Assembly (NCBI RefSeq): GCF_015704865.1
Contig: NZ_JADQTO010000044.1
Location: 1 to 53,338 of the forward strand
Length of the DNA: 53,338 nucleotides
From: Actinoplanes aureus
GTDB lineage: Bacteria > Actinomycetota > Actinomycetes > Mycobacteriales > Micromonosporaceae
Reading direction: 5' to 3'
Of this stretch, positions 22,426 through 31,566 are shown piece after piece (the first letter of the stretch is position 1; the number at the start of each line of letters is the position of its first letter). The position numbers and the translations under genes are program-made. Under the pieces are notes generated by a model that did not search any database, was not told the DNA's origin, and saw only the letters and a list, made by a program, of their open reading frames with translations.

Positions 22426-25400
22426 TCAGGGACGGGTACGCCGGCGCGCGCCGCCCCGCCGGGACCGGCGACGGGCACCCGTGCCCGCACCGACCGGCTC
22501 GTCCTCATCGTCCTCTTCCTCGTCCTCGTCGGCCGCGTCCGGGTCGTCCGAGCCGGCCAGCCGCATCGGCTCGGTCGGTTCGTACTCCGTGCCGTTCGCG
22601 TCCGGCGCCTCGTACCGGGAGAGGTCGTACCCGCTGATGTCGTAGCCGTCGTCTTCGTCGGACGTGGTCAGCGCCGGCTTGGCCGCCCGGCGCACGATCC
22701 CCGAGCCGGCCACCGGCTCACTCACCGGCTCAGCGACCGCTTCGCTCACCGGCTCGGCGAGCTGCTCGGCGACCTGCTCGGCCACCACGGTGACCGGCGG
22801 CGCCTCGGCGACCTCGGCCACCGGCCCGGCCTCCTCGACCACCGGGGTCTCCTCGATGACGGCCGGAGCCACCTCGGCCGCAGCCGCGCTCTCACCGCCA
22901 CCCCGGCGACGGCGCTGCTTGCCGCTCGGCTGCTGCTGCTGTGGCTGCTGCGGCGGCGCCTCGGTACGCGCAGCCGCCGCCACCGCCTTCACCTGGCTCC
23001 CGGCGCCGTTCCCGCGCTTCTCCGGTACCGGCTCCGGGTGGACGACCACGCCACGGCCCTTGCAGTGGTCACAGGTCTCGCTGAACGCCTCCAGCAGGCC
23101 CGCGCCGATCCGCTTCCGGGTCATCTGCACCAGGCCCAACGAGGTGATCTCGGTCACCTGATGCTTCGTCCGGTCCCGGCCGAGGCACTCGGTCAGCCGT
23201 CGCAGCACCAGCTCACGGTTGCTCTCCAGCACCATGTCGATGAAGTCGATCACCACGATGCCGCCGAGGTCGCGCAGCCGCAGCTGGCGCACGATCTCCT
23301 CGGCCGCCTCCAGGTTGTTCCGGGTGACCGTCTCCTCGAGGTTGCCGCCCGCTCCGGTGTACTTACCGGTGTTGACGTCGACCACGGTCATCGCCTCGGT
23401 CCGGTCGATCACCAGGTGGCCACCGGACGGGAGGAAGACCTTGCGGTCCAGGCCCTTCATGATCTGCTCGTCGATGCGGTGCTCGGCGAAGACGTCGTTG
23501 ACGCCGGTGTGCCGGCGCAGCCGCTCGACCAGGTCCGGCGAGACCGACTCGAGGTAGCTCTCCACCTCGGCGTACGCCTGCTCGCCCTGCACGATGAGGT
23601 CGCGGAAGTCCTCGTTGAACAGGTCCCGGACCACCCGGATGACCAGGTCCGGCTCCTCCGAGAGCGCACGCGGCGCGTTGCCCTCGGCGGCCTTGACCTG
23701 GATGTCCTCCCACTGCGCCTGCAGCCGCTTGACGTCACGCGCCAGCTCGTCCTCGCTGGCACCCTCGGCCGCGGTCCGGACGATCACGCCGGCGCCGTCC
23801 GGCACCAGCTTCTTCAGGACGTCCCGGAGCCGCTTGCGCTCGGTGTCCGGCAGCTTGCGGCTGATCCCGGAGGCGTTGCCGTTCGGCACGTAGACCAGGT
23901 GCCGCCCAGAAAGCGCGATGTGGCTGGTCAGCCGAGCGCCCTTGTGACCGATCGGGTCCTTGGTGACCTGCACCAGCACCGAGTCGCCGGAACGCAGCGC
24001 CTGCTCGATCGAGCGGGCCCGGCCCTCCAGCCCGGTGGCGTCCCAGTTGACCTCACCGGCGTAGAGCACGGCGTTGCGGCCGCGGCCCACGTCGACGAAG
24101 GCGGCCTCCATGCTCGGCAGCACGTTCTGCACCTTGCCGAGGTAGACGTTGCCGACCATGGTGCCGGAGGTGGCCCGGGCGACGTAGTGCTCGACCAGGA
24201 TGCCGTCCTCGAGGACCGCGATCTGGGTCCGGTCCGACTTCTGCCGCACGACCATGACCCGGTCCACCGCCTCGCGGCGGGCCAGGAACTCGGACTCGCT
24301 CAGGATCGGCGGGCGGGTCCGGCGCTGCTCACGGCCGTCCCGGCGGCGCTGGCGCTTGGCCTCGAGCCGGGTCGAGCCGGAGACACCCTGCACCTCGTCG
24401 GTGCGACGGGGCTCGCGCACCCGTACCACCGTGTGCACGCCGTCCTCGATGCCGCCGGTCTCGGCGTCCCCACCGGATCCCTTGCGGCGCCGGCGACGCC
24501 GACGGCGGGTGACGCCGTCGCCCTCGCCCTCGCCCTCCTCGGACTCCTCGTCCTCTTCCTCGGCGTCGGCGGACGCCTCGGCGCCCTCCTCCGACTCCTC
24601 GTCGTTCTCGTCGGCGTCGTCGGACGGGCCCTTGCCGCGGCCACGGCCCCGGCGACCCCGGCGGCGACGGCGGCGGGCACCGGCCTCGTCGTCCTCGTCC
24701 GACTCGTCAGCACCGTCCTCGACGTCGTCGGCGCCCTCGTCGACCTCGTCCACCACCGGCTGCTCGGTCTCGACGACCTCGGCCTCGACGGGTTCCTCGG
24801 CCGCGCCCCGGCGACGGCGACGGCTGCGGCGCGGTCCCTCGGTCTCCTCGGCGGCGGGCTGCTCGGTCTCGACCGCCTCGGTCTCGACGGGCGCCGCGGC
24901 GACCGGGCGGCGGCGCCGGCCGGTCGGTGCGGTCTCGGGCTCCGCCTCGGCGACCGGTTCCGCGGCCGTGCGGCGGCGCCGGCTCACCGGTGCGGGCTCG
25001 GCCTCGGCGGGATCCGGCGGCATGAAGAGCACCGCGGGCGGCAGCGCGGCGCGGCGGGCCCGGCTGGGCCGGGCCGGCTGCTCCTCCACGAAGTCGTCGT
25101 CGAGCGGCAGGATGCCGACGACCGGGACACCGGCGGCGCGGGCCGCGGAGGCGGCCTCCACTGCGGCTTCCTCGATTAGGGCGGCCTCGTCCTCTTCCTC
25201 GTCCGTCTCGTCCACGGCCGGCACGGTCGCCGCGGGGGCGGCCTCTTGCGCTGGGGCGTCGACCGCGGCGGCCACCGTCGTGGTCGATTCGACGACCGGC
25301 ACCTCGACCAGGGCCGGCTGCTCCGAGCTCGGCTCCGGCTCGACCTTCTTACGGCGGGACCGGGTGGCCTTCTTCACCGGCGCGACCGGGGTCTCGGCTG

Positions 25401-25722
25401 CTTCCACCGGCGCCTCGGCTACCTCCGCCGGGACTTCGGCGGCCGGTGCCGCCGCTTTGCGGCGGGTCCGGGCGGCCTTCTTCACCGGCGCGGCGGGTGC
25501 CGCGGCGGCCTCGATTCCGGCGCCCGGCTCGGCGGAGCCGGCCGCGGCGCTGGCGTCCAGCCCGTCAGCCTCCGGCGGAGGCGCTACCGCCTTGCGGCGC
25601 GGTGCCCGCGTCCGGCGGGCCGGGGTCGTGCTTTCGGCGGCGGCGTCTGCGGGCGGCGTGACTGCTCCGTCCCGTTCACCGCCCTGATCTCCCAGGTTGA
25701 CTGGGGGCTCGTTATCGAGCAT
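22426..25722 (-). CDS. Ribonuclease E/G
   Basis: About 1098 residues. The catalytic core occupies about 480-900. It has an S1 domain (around 500-600, with G-N-V-Y-L-G-K-V-Q-N-V-L-P), an RNase H-like and 5'-sensor region, and the catalytic aspartate motifs V-V-D-V-N-T-G (about 782) and V-V-I-D-F-I-D-M (about 824). The zinc-link cysteines are in C-D-H-C-K-G-R-G (about 887). Flanking this are a roughly 480-residue N-terminal extension with Ala/Pro, Glu/Asp-rich and Arg-rich (G-R-R-G-R-G-R-G-K-G) tracts, and a 200-residue C-terminal tail. In actinobacteria such tails bind RNA and degradosome partners. The start is ATG 25722 after CTGGAGAG; the frame upstream is open but repeats 5' leader sequence. 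Confidence 0.95.
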   Translation of the reverse strand: MLDNEPPVNLGDQGGERDGAVTPPADAAAESTTPARRTRAPRRKAVAPPPEADGLDASAAAGSAEPGAGIEAAAAPAAPVKKAARTRRKAAAPAAEVPAEVAEAPVEAAETPVAPVKKATRSRRKKVEPEPSSEQPALVEVPVVESTTTVAAAVDAPAQEAAPAATVPAVDETDEEEDEAALIEEAAVEAASAARAAGVPVVGILPLDDDFVEEQPARPSRARRAALPPAVLFMPPDPAEAEPAPVSRRRRTAAEPVAEAEPETAPTGRRRRPVAAAPVETEAVETEQPAAEETEGPRRSRRRRRGAAEEPVEAEVVETEQPVVDEVDEGADDVEDGADESDEDDEAGARRRRRRGRRGRGRGKGPSDDADENDEESEEGAEASADAEEEDEESEEGEGEGDGVTRRRRRRRRKGSGGDAETGGIEDGVHTVVRVREPRRTDEVQGVSGSTRLEAKRQRRRDGREQRRTRPPILSESEFLARREAVDRVMVVRQKSDRTQIAVLEDGILVEHYVARATSGTMVGNVYLGKVQNVLPSMEAAFVDVGRGRNAVLYAGEVNWDATGLEGRARSIEQALRSGDSVLVQVTKDPIGHKGARLTSHIALSGRHLVYVPNGNASGISRKLPDTERKRLRDVLKKLVPDGAGVIVRTAAEGASEDELARDVKRLQAQWEDIQVKAAEGNAPRALSEEPDLVIRVVRDLFNEDFRDLIVQGEQAYAEVESYLESVSPDLVERLRRHTGVNDVFAEHRIDEQIMKGLDRKVFLPSGGHLVIDRTEAMTVVDVNTGKYTGAGGNLEETVTRNNLEAAEEIVRQLRLRDLGGIVVIDFIDMVLESNRELVLRRLTECLGRDRTKHQVTEITSLGLVQMTRKRIGAGLLEAFSETCDHCKGRGVVVHPEPVPEKRGNGAGSQVKAVAAAARTEAPPQQPQQQQPSGKQRRRRGGGESAAAAEVAPAVIEETPVVEEAGPVAEVAEAPPVTVVAEQVAEQLAEPVSEAVAEPVSEPVAGSGIVRRAAKPALTTSDEDDGYDISGYDLSRYEAPDANGTEYEPTEPMRLAGSDDPDAADEDEEEDDEDEPVGAGTGARRRSRRGGARRRTRP

Positions 25723-25833
25723 GGGGCGCTCTCCAGTTCTCGCGACCCCGGGCGCGTTTGAGCGCTGCCACGCAGGATCGCTGCAAGTGTTCCGGGCCCG
25801 ACCGGCGCGGCCGGGCTTCCGAAGTCTGCCAAA

Positions 25834-25925
25834 TGAACCTTTTTCAACCTGGCATCGGGCCGAAGGCGACCGGGCCGTTGGCCGGCGCCGGGTGTTACCG
25901 CCCTCGCCACGTTGAAGAAGGTTCA
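25834..25925 (-). repeat. Long-range AU-rich inverted repeat in the RNase E/G 5' leader
   Basis: The 15-mer GTTGAA[A/G]AAGGTTCA occurs at 25834-25848 on the minus strand and at 25911-25925 on the plus strand (14 of 15 identical), 62 bases apart. In the leftward transcript the two arms would pair into a 15-bp stem with one mismatch, about 110 bases before the start codon. Each copy is also a partial palindrome (GTTGAA...TTCAAC in the second). The low GC content is striking in this genome. Confidence 0.7.
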
Positions 25926-25946
25926 ACGAACGCCGACCGTTTCCGG

Positions 25947-26729
25947 CTAGCGTCCTCCGATGCCGACGTCCCCGCGATCCGCGTCCAACGGATCGACGAT
26001 CTCCCCCTGCGCGGTGAGTGTGCCCTGGGCCAGCCGGGTCACCCTAGGGGGCACCGGCGGCTCCAGGCCGGCCACCACGCGCAGACCGGAAAGGACGTCA
26101 TCGGGCCGTACGGCGGGCGTAACCTGCCGTACGACAAGGTCGATTATCGCACACGGTACGCCAACGGCCCCGGAAGGTAGGTCTGCCTCCCCGGTCACCG
26201 CGCAGTTGTTCACCGCCGCGCGCGCGTCAAAAGTGCGCCGGCCCTGTTTGGTCATGCGCTCGACCAGCACTTCCGGCGCGTCGAGGAAGGCCGCGACCGC
26301 TTCCTTGGCTGTGACCGGTTCCACCTCAGGAAGTTCCAGCCGCCAGCGCGAGGCGTCGATCCGGTCGGCGAGACTCCCACCGCCCTCGGGGGCGATCACC
26401 GCCTCCAGGATGTCGAGGCCCGGGGAGAGGGCGGCGTCCAGCGCGACCCGCAACTGCTCCGGGTCGGCCGCGGCCTGCAGGCCGATCTCCAGGTACTCCG
26501 CCTCGCTGCCGACCCCGGTGGGTGCGGCGCTGGCGTACGAGATCTTCGGGTGTGGCGTGAAGCCCTGGGAGTAGGCGATCGGCACGGCCGCGCGGCGCAG
26601 CGCCCGCTCGAAAGCACGGGCGAAGTCGCGATGCGAGGTGAACCGCAGCGGGCCGCGTTTGGCGTACCGCAGGCGGATCCGCTGCACGACCGGGGCCTGA
26701 CCGCCCGGGGGCTGGTTCTTCGGGGGAAT
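25947..26729 (-). CDS. DUF2344 (TIGR03936-type) radical SAM-linked protein, probable ATT start
   Basis: About 260 residues. The family core is R-L-R-Y-A-K-R-G-P-L-R-F-T-S-H-R-D-F, then Y-S-Q-G-F-T-P-H-P-K-I-S-Y-A and L-E-I-G-L. In many genomes this protein pairs with, or is fused to, the radical SAM protein encoded just upstream. Its role is unknown; a link to RNA or ribosome metabolism is suggested by its neighbours. A GTG at 26687 gives a possible start but has no ribosome binding site. Fourteen codons upstream, ATT 26729 lies seven bases after AGGAG (TAGGAGAAGGACC), ten bases after the previous stop, and I favour it. No ATG or GTG lies at that site. Confidence 0.88.
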   Translation of the reverse strand: MPPKNQPPGGQAPVVQRIRLRYAKRGPLRFTSHRDFARAFERALRRAAVPIAYSQGFTPHPKISYASAAPTGVGSEAEYLEIGLQAAADPEQLRVALDAALSPGLDILEAVIAPEGGGSLADRIDASRWRLELPEVEPVTAKEAVAAFLDAPEVLVERMTKQGRRTFDARAAVNNCAVTGEADLPSGAVGVPCAIIDLVVRQVTPAVRPDDVLSGLRVVAGLEPPVPPRVTRLAQGTLTAQGEIVDPLDADRGDVGIGGR

Positions 26730-26739
26730 GGTCCTTCTC

Positions 26740-28677
26740 CTAAGCGGGAACCCGGGTCACGGGCGTCAAGGGGAGCAGCTTCTTGCCGGTCGGGCCGATC
26801 TGGATCTCGGTGTCCATGGCCGGGCAGACGCCGCAGTCGAAGCATGGGGTCCAGCGGCAGTCGTCCTGCTCGAACTCGCTCATCGAGTCCTGCCAGTCCT
26901 GCCAGAGCCAGTCCTTGTCGAGGCCGGAGTCCAGGTGGTCCCAGGGCAGGACCTCGAGCTCCTCGCGCTCCCGGGTGGTGAACCAGTCCAGGTCCACGCC
27001 GAAACCGGGCAGGACCTCGTCGCAGGCCTCCACCCAGCGCGAGTAGGAGAAGTGCTCGGACCAGCCGTCGAACCGGCCGCCCTTCTCCCAGACCCGGCGG
27101 ATGACCTGGCCGACCCGGCGGTCACCGCGGGACAGCAGGCCCTCGATCAGCGACGGCTCGCCGTCGTGGTAGCGGAAACCGATCGCCCGGCCCAGCGAGC
27201 GGTCACTGTTGATCTCCTGCTTGAGCAGCTTGAGGCGGGCGTCGATGACCTCGGGACGCTCCATCGAAGCCCACTGGAACGGGGTGTGCGGCTTGGGCAC
27301 GAACCCGCCGATCGACACGGTGCAGCGGATGTCCTTGGTGCCGGCCGCCTCACGACCGGCGCGGATCACCTCGTGCGCCATGTGCGCGATCTCGAGGACG
27401 TCCTCGTCGGTCTCGGTGGGCAGGCCGCACATGAAGTACAGCTTCACCTGCCGCCAGCCGTTGGAGTACGCCGTCACGACGGTCCGGATCAGGTCTTCCT
27501 TGGTCACCATCTTGTTGATGACCTTGCGGATCCGCTCCGAGCCGCCCTCCGGCGCGAAGGTGAGACCGGTACGCCGTCCGTTGCGGGACAGCTCCTGGGC
27601 CAGGTCGATGTTGAACGCGTCGACCCGGGTCGACGGCAGCGACAGCGAGACGTTGGTGTCCGCGTACTGCTCGGCGAGGCCGGAGCACATGTCGCCGATC
27701 TCCGAGTGGTCGGCGCTGGAGAGCGAGAGCAGGCCGACCTCGGAGAAGCCGGAGAACTCCAGGCCCTGTTGGACCATCTGGCCGACCGTGGTGATCGACC
27801 GCTCCCGTACCGGGCGGGTGATCATGCCGGCCTGGCAGAACCGGCAACCGCGGGTGCAGCCGCGGAAGATCTCCACGGCGTACCGCTCGTGGACCGTCTC
27901 GGCGAGCGGGACCAGGGGCTTCTTCGGGTACGGCCAGGCGTCCAGATCCATCGTCGTGCGCTTGGCGACCCGGAACGGCACGTCCGGCCGGTTCGGCACG
28001 ACCCGCTGGATGCGACCGTCCGGCAGGTAGTCCACGTCGTAGAAACGCGGCACGTAGATACTCTCGGTACGCGCCAGGCGCAGCAGCAGCTCGTCCCGGC
28101 CGCCCGGGCAGCCCTCCGCCTTCCAGTCCCGGATGATCCCGGTGATCTCCAGGACCGCCTCCTCGCCGTCACCGAGCACGGCGGCGTCGATGAAGTCGGC
28201 GATCGGCTCCGGGTTGAAGCTGGCGTGCCCACCGGCCAGGACGATCGGGTGGCTCTCGTCGCGATCGGCGCTGTTCAGCGGAATGCCGGCGAGATCGAGC
28301 GCGGAGAGCATGTTGGTGTAGCCGAGCTCGGTGGCGAACGACAGCCCGAAGACGTCGAACGCCTTCACCGGCCGGTGCGCATCGACGGTGAACTGCGGGA
28401 CGCCGTTCTCCTTCATCAGCGCCTCGAGGTCCGGCCAGACCGAGTAGGTCCGCTCGGCGAGCACGTCCTCCTGCTCGTTCAGAACCTCGTACAGGATCTG
28501 CACACCCTGGTTGGGCAGGCCGACCTCGTACGCGTCCGGGTACATCAGCGCCCACCGGACGGTGGTGGCGTCCCAGTCCTTGACGACGGCGCCGAGCTCG
28601 CCGCCCACGTACTGGATCGGTTTGCTGACCCGGGGCAGCAGCTGCTCGAGCTGCGGGAAGACGGAACTCACGCTCAT
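26740..28677 (-). CDS. B12-binding-domain/radical SAM protein (TIGR03960 family)
   Basis: 645 residues. An N-terminal B12-binding-like region (about 1-220: Y-P-D-A-Y-E-V-G-L-P-N-Q-G, G-G-H-A-S-F-N-P-E-P) precedes the radical SAM core with the [4Fe-4S] motif C-T-R-G-C-R-F-C-Q. Later come F-A-P-E-G-G-S-E-R and G-F-V-P-K-P-H-T-P-F-Q. A Cys-rich tail (W-T-P-C-F-D-C-G-V-C) may hold a further cluster. This family is near-universal in actinobacteria next to DUF2344 and RNase E/G; its reaction is not known. ATG 28677 was chosen as the family start (MSVSSVFPQLEQLLPRV). It begins 20 bases after the STAS gene, so it is probably transcribed with the upstream stress module. Confidence 0.92.
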   Translation of the reverse strand: MSVSSVFPQLEQLLPRVSKPIQYVGGELGAVVKDWDATTVRWALMYPDAYEVGLPNQGVQILYEVLNEQEDVLAERTYSVWPDLEALMKENGVPQFTVDAHRPVKAFDVFGLSFATELGYTNMLSALDLAGIPLNSADRDESHPIVLAGGHASFNPEPIADFIDAAVLGDGEEAVLEITGIIRDWKAEGCPGGRDELLLRLARTESIYVPRFYDVDYLPDGRIQRVVPNRPDVPFRVAKRTTMDLDAWPYPKKPLVPLAETVHERYAVEIFRGCTRGCRFCQAGMITRPVRERSITTVGQMVQQGLEFSGFSEVGLLSLSSADHSEIGDMCSGLAEQYADTNVSLSLPSTRVDAFNIDLAQELSRNGRRTGLTFAPEGGSERIRKVINKMVTKEDLIRTVVTAYSNGWRQVKLYFMCGLPTETDEDVLEIAHMAHEVIRAGREAAGTKDIRCTVSIGGFVPKPHTPFQWASMERPEVIDARLKLLKQEINSDRSLGRAIGFRYHDGEPSLIEGLLSRGDRRVGQVIRRVWEKGGRFDGWSEHFSYSRWVEACDEVLPGFGVDLDWFTTREREELEVLPWDHLDSGLDKDWLWQDWQDSMSEFEQDDCRWTPCFDCGVCPAMDTEIQIGPTGKKLLPLTPVTRVPA

Positions 28678-28697
28678 GGGTGTCCAGGGTACGCGGA

Positions 28698-29042
28698 CTA
28701 TCCGGCCAGTTCCTCCGCGGCCCGGTCCAGGTCGGTGGCGAGAAGATCGGTACGGAACGCGCAGAGCTGGAGCGTCATCCGGGCGGCCCCACGCTCTCCG
28801 ACCACCAGCTTGACGGGCCTCCCCCGATCGTCCAGATCTCCCACGATCAGGTCCAGCAGGCGCACCCCGGCGCTGTCCAGGAACGAAACCGCGGTCAGGT
28901 CGATCAGCACCGCGTCCGCGTCGGTGACCCGCGCGACGATCGCCCGGCCGATGTCGTTGGCGTTGGCCAGATCGATCTCGCCCCTGAGGTGGACCAGTGC
29001 GGCCACACCGCGCTGGGAGAAACTCACCCACTCGTCGGTCAT
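28698..29042 (-). CDS. STAS-domain anti-sigma factor antagonist (RsbV-like)
   Basis: 114 residues, a single STAS domain. The strand G-E-I-D-L-A-N-A-N-D and the loop S-F-L-D-S-A-G-V-R-L-L place the phosphorylatable Ser at residue 57, as in RsbV/SpoIIAA. Unphosphorylated, such proteins bind an anti-sigma kinase and free its sigma factor. The ATG overlaps the stop of the upstream phosphatase gene (ATGA), so the two are translated together; the phosphatase is its likely activator. No sigma factor or stand-alone RsbW kinase lies in the window. Confidence 0.92.
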   Translation of the reverse strand: MTDEWVSFSQRGVAALVHLRGEIDLANANDIGRAIVARVTDADAVLIDLTAVSFLDSAGVRLLDLIVGDLDDRGRPVKLVVGERGAARMTLQLCAFRTDLLATDLDRAAEELAG

Positions 29043-31537
29043 GGTGTTTCCCGGTGCCGTCGCATGGTGACGGTCGTACCCTCGCCGCGGTCGAAGAAGA
29101 CCTCGTCCATCGAGTCCTCGATCAGCTGTAGCCCCCGGCCACGAACGAAGTCGGTGCCCGGCCCGCGCCAGCTGCCCCGGTCGGCGACGCGGACCTCGAC
29201 CGCGTCCGCGCTCACCGTGGCCGCCACGTCGACCACCCCGAACGGGTCGTCACGGTAGCCGTGCTCGATCGCGTTCGCCACCGCCTCCGAGCAGGCGAGC
29301 AGAACCGCGTTCACGCACTCGGTGTCCACCGCGTGCCCGATCAGCCAGCCACGCAGGTCGGCCCGGAGCAGGGCGATCTGGAGCGGGTCGGCACCGATCG
29401 AGCGTTCCAGCCGCTCCTCGGTGCCGAGCGTCAGGCAGAGCAGGCAGACGTCGTCGCCGTGGTCCCGGCCGACCATGGTGTCGGCGAGCCCGGCGGTCAG
29501 GCCCTTGAGCGGTGCGTCCCGGCGCCGGGCGTACTCGCGGGCCAGCACCTCGAAGCCGCGGTCGATCGGCCGGCCGCGGCGCTCCACCAGGCCGTCGGTG
29601 TACAGCAGCAGGCGGCTACCGGAGGCCAGCCGGACCCGGTGCTCGGTACGCCGCCGGTCCCCGGCCCGTGAGCCGAGCGGCGCCGAGCGGGCCTGCAACA
29701 GGTACTGCGGTGAGCCGGCCGGCTCGTGCAGCAGCGGTGGCAGGTGACCGGCGCAGCCGTACGACAGCTCGCCGCTGATCAGGTCCACCTCGGCGTAGAC
29801 GACGGTGGCCATCCGCGCCGAGTCGACCCGCTCGCAGAACCGGTCCAGCCCTTCGAGAAGCCGGGCCGGCCCGTTCTCCGCCGACGCCAGCGCCCGGATC
29901 GCGCTGCGCAGCTGCCCCATCGTGGTGGCCGCGTCGATGCCCCGGCCCACCACGTCGCCGACCACCACGGCCAGCTTGTTCGGGGTGATCATGAACGCGT
30001 CGAACCAGTCGCCGCCGACCTCCAGGTCCTGCGCCGCCGCCTGGTAGTAGGTCTCCACGGCGAACCGTGTGTCGCCGCCGGGCACGTCACCGGCGAGCAG
30101 GCTGCGCTGCAGGGTCCGGGCGATGGCCCGCTCCTGCTCGTAGAGGCGGGCGTTCTCCAGTGCGAGCCCGGCCCGGTCGGCCAGGTCGACGAGGAACAGC
30201 CGCTCCGCGTCGGCGCCCCGCCGGTCCGGTGCCATCCGCAGGGCGAGGGTGCCGATCACCCGGCCACGGACGGTCAGCGGAAGCACCGTGCACCCCACCC
30301 CGTCACCGTCGGTGGCGTAGGCCGGTGCCGCCGACTCGATCACCTCGGCGACCCGTACGGCGAGCGCCTCCGGATCGGGCGCCGGTCCGCCGGCGTACTC
30401 GACCAGGCCCGCCGGACCGACCTGCAGCCGCACCGTGGCCCAGTCGGCGATCTCCGGAACCACGCGCTCGACCAGCCGACGCGCCCGTTGCAGCAGGCGG
30501 TGTTCCTCGTCGAGGGCGCGGGTCGTCCCGGCCAGGAACAGCGAACGCTCCTCCCGGCGGCGGGCGTCGTCGTAGAGCCGGGCCCGGTCCAGCGCCTGCC
30601 CGGCCTGCTGCCCGAGCAGGCGGATGACCCGCAGCTCACCGTCACTGAGCGCACGCTCCTCGCGGAAGCTGAACGCCAGCACGCCGAGCACGGTGGCCCC
30701 GTTCTGATCGTCCGCGGGGCCGGTGGTGAGCGGCAGCAGCACCACGGTGCCGCGGCCCGAGTCGCGCATCGACTGGGCCAGGTCGGGGAAGTGCTCGTCC
30801 GCATCGGCCAGCGAGCCGATCACGTGCAGGTCGCCGCGCCGGGCCACCTCGGCGACCGCCCGGTCCGAGGAACACGGCATGTCCTCCCAATTGCCGGTCA
30901 TCGGATCGGTGGACGCCACCGCGATCAGCTGGTCGCGGTCCGGGTCGATCAGATAGATGCTGCTGCTTGCCGCCTGGAAAGCGGGCTCCGGGGCACCCAG
31001 CACCGCCTCGGCCACCTCGGCCTCGGTCGGCGCGGCGGCCAGGTCGGCCACTATCTGCTGAAGGACACGGACCCGGCGCTCGGAGTCCTCCGCGGCGCGG
31101 CGGGCGGCGAGCAGCTCCTGCTCGTAGCCGCGGCGCTCGGTCGCGTTGAAGACCATCGTCCGGATGATCCGCGGCGCACCGCCGGGACCGCGCTCGAGCA
31201 CCGAGTTCACCAGCGTGGGGACCCTGCGCCCGTCCCGGCACACCACGTCGAGCGCGATCTCGTGCACCTCGCCCTGCATGCTGAGCAGCGGCGCGTAGTG
31301 CGTCTCGTGGTAGAGCTGGCAGCCGGGAGTCAGCAGGTCACGGAACCGCCGGTGCCCGATCAGGTCGGCACGCGTATACCCGGTCCAGGCCAGGAACGTC
31401 TCGTTGACCCGGACGATCGTGCCGTCCGGGAGCGTCGTCAGGTAGCCGCAGGGCGCGTGTTCGTACAGGTCCTCGGGATCGTCGTCCCAGGGCAGTCGCA
31501 ACTCCTGTGTCACGTCCGGCCCACCAGTTTCACTCAC
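29039..31537 (-). CDS. RsbP-like PP2C/SpoIIE phosphatase with PAS, two GAF and HATPase domains
   Basis: 832 residues, soluble. Order: PAS (about 24-133, A-P-C-G-Y-L-T-T-L-P-D-G-T), GAF (about 150-300), GAF (about 325-455), SpoIIE/PP2C phosphatase (about 475-685) and a C-terminal RsbW-like HATPase_c domain (about 700-828). The PP2C metal residues are in G-G-D-W-F-D, V-V-G-D-V-V-G-R-G, L-L-Y-T-D-G and G-D-D-V. The HATPase N-box is A-C-S-E-A-V-A-N-A-I-E-H-G-Y. One protein thus carries both halves of a partner switch: phosphatase for a STAS antagonist and a kinase-like anti-sigma module. The start is GTG 31537. It lies 30 bases after the hydrolase stop and overlaps the STAS start. Confidence 0.93.
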   Translation of the reverse strand: MSETGGPDVTQELRLPWDDDPEDLYEHAPCGYLTTLPDGTIVRVNETFLAWTGYTRADLIGHRRFRDLLTPGCQLYHETHYAPLLSMQGEVHEIALDVVCRDGRRVPTLVNSVLERGPGGAPRIIRTMVFNATERRGYEQELLAARRAAEDSERRVRVLQQIVADLAAAPTEAEVAEAVLGAPEPAFQAASSSIYLIDPDRDQLIAVASTDPMTGNWEDMPCSSDRAVAEVARRGDLHVIGSLADADEHFPDLAQSMRDSGRGTVVLLPLTTGPADDQNGATVLGVLAFSFREERALSDGELRVIRLLGQQAGQALDRARLYDDARRREERSLFLAGTTRALDEEHRLLQRARRLVERVVPEIADWATVRLQVGPAGLVEYAGGPAPDPEALAVRVAEVIESAAPAYATDGDGVGCTVLPLTVRGRVIGTLALRMAPDRRGADAERLFLVDLADRAGLALENARLYEQERAIARTLQRSLLAGDVPGGDTRFAVETYYQAAAQDLEVGGDWFDAFMITPNKLAVVVGDVVGRGIDAATTMGQLRSAIRALASAENGPARLLEGLDRFCERVDSARMATVVYAEVDLISGELSYGCAGHLPPLLHEPAGSPQYLLQARSAPLGSRAGDRRRTEHRVRLASGSRLLLYTDGLVERRGRPIDRGFEVLAREYARRRDAPLKGLTAGLADTMVGRDHGDDVCLLCLTLGTEERLERSIGADPLQIALLRADLRGWLIGHAVDTECVNAVLLACSEAVANAIEHGYRDDPFGVVDVAATVSADAVEVRVADRGSWRGPGTDFVRGRGLQLIEDSMDEVFFDRGEGTTVTMRRHRETP

Positions 31538-31566
31538 GCCACTGCTCCGCCGATCATGCCCGCTGT

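Noticed and set aside
23038..25179. A 713-codon plus-strand frame opposite the RNase E/G gene
   Set aside because: Antisense image of the conserved catalytic core; no start signal or domain.
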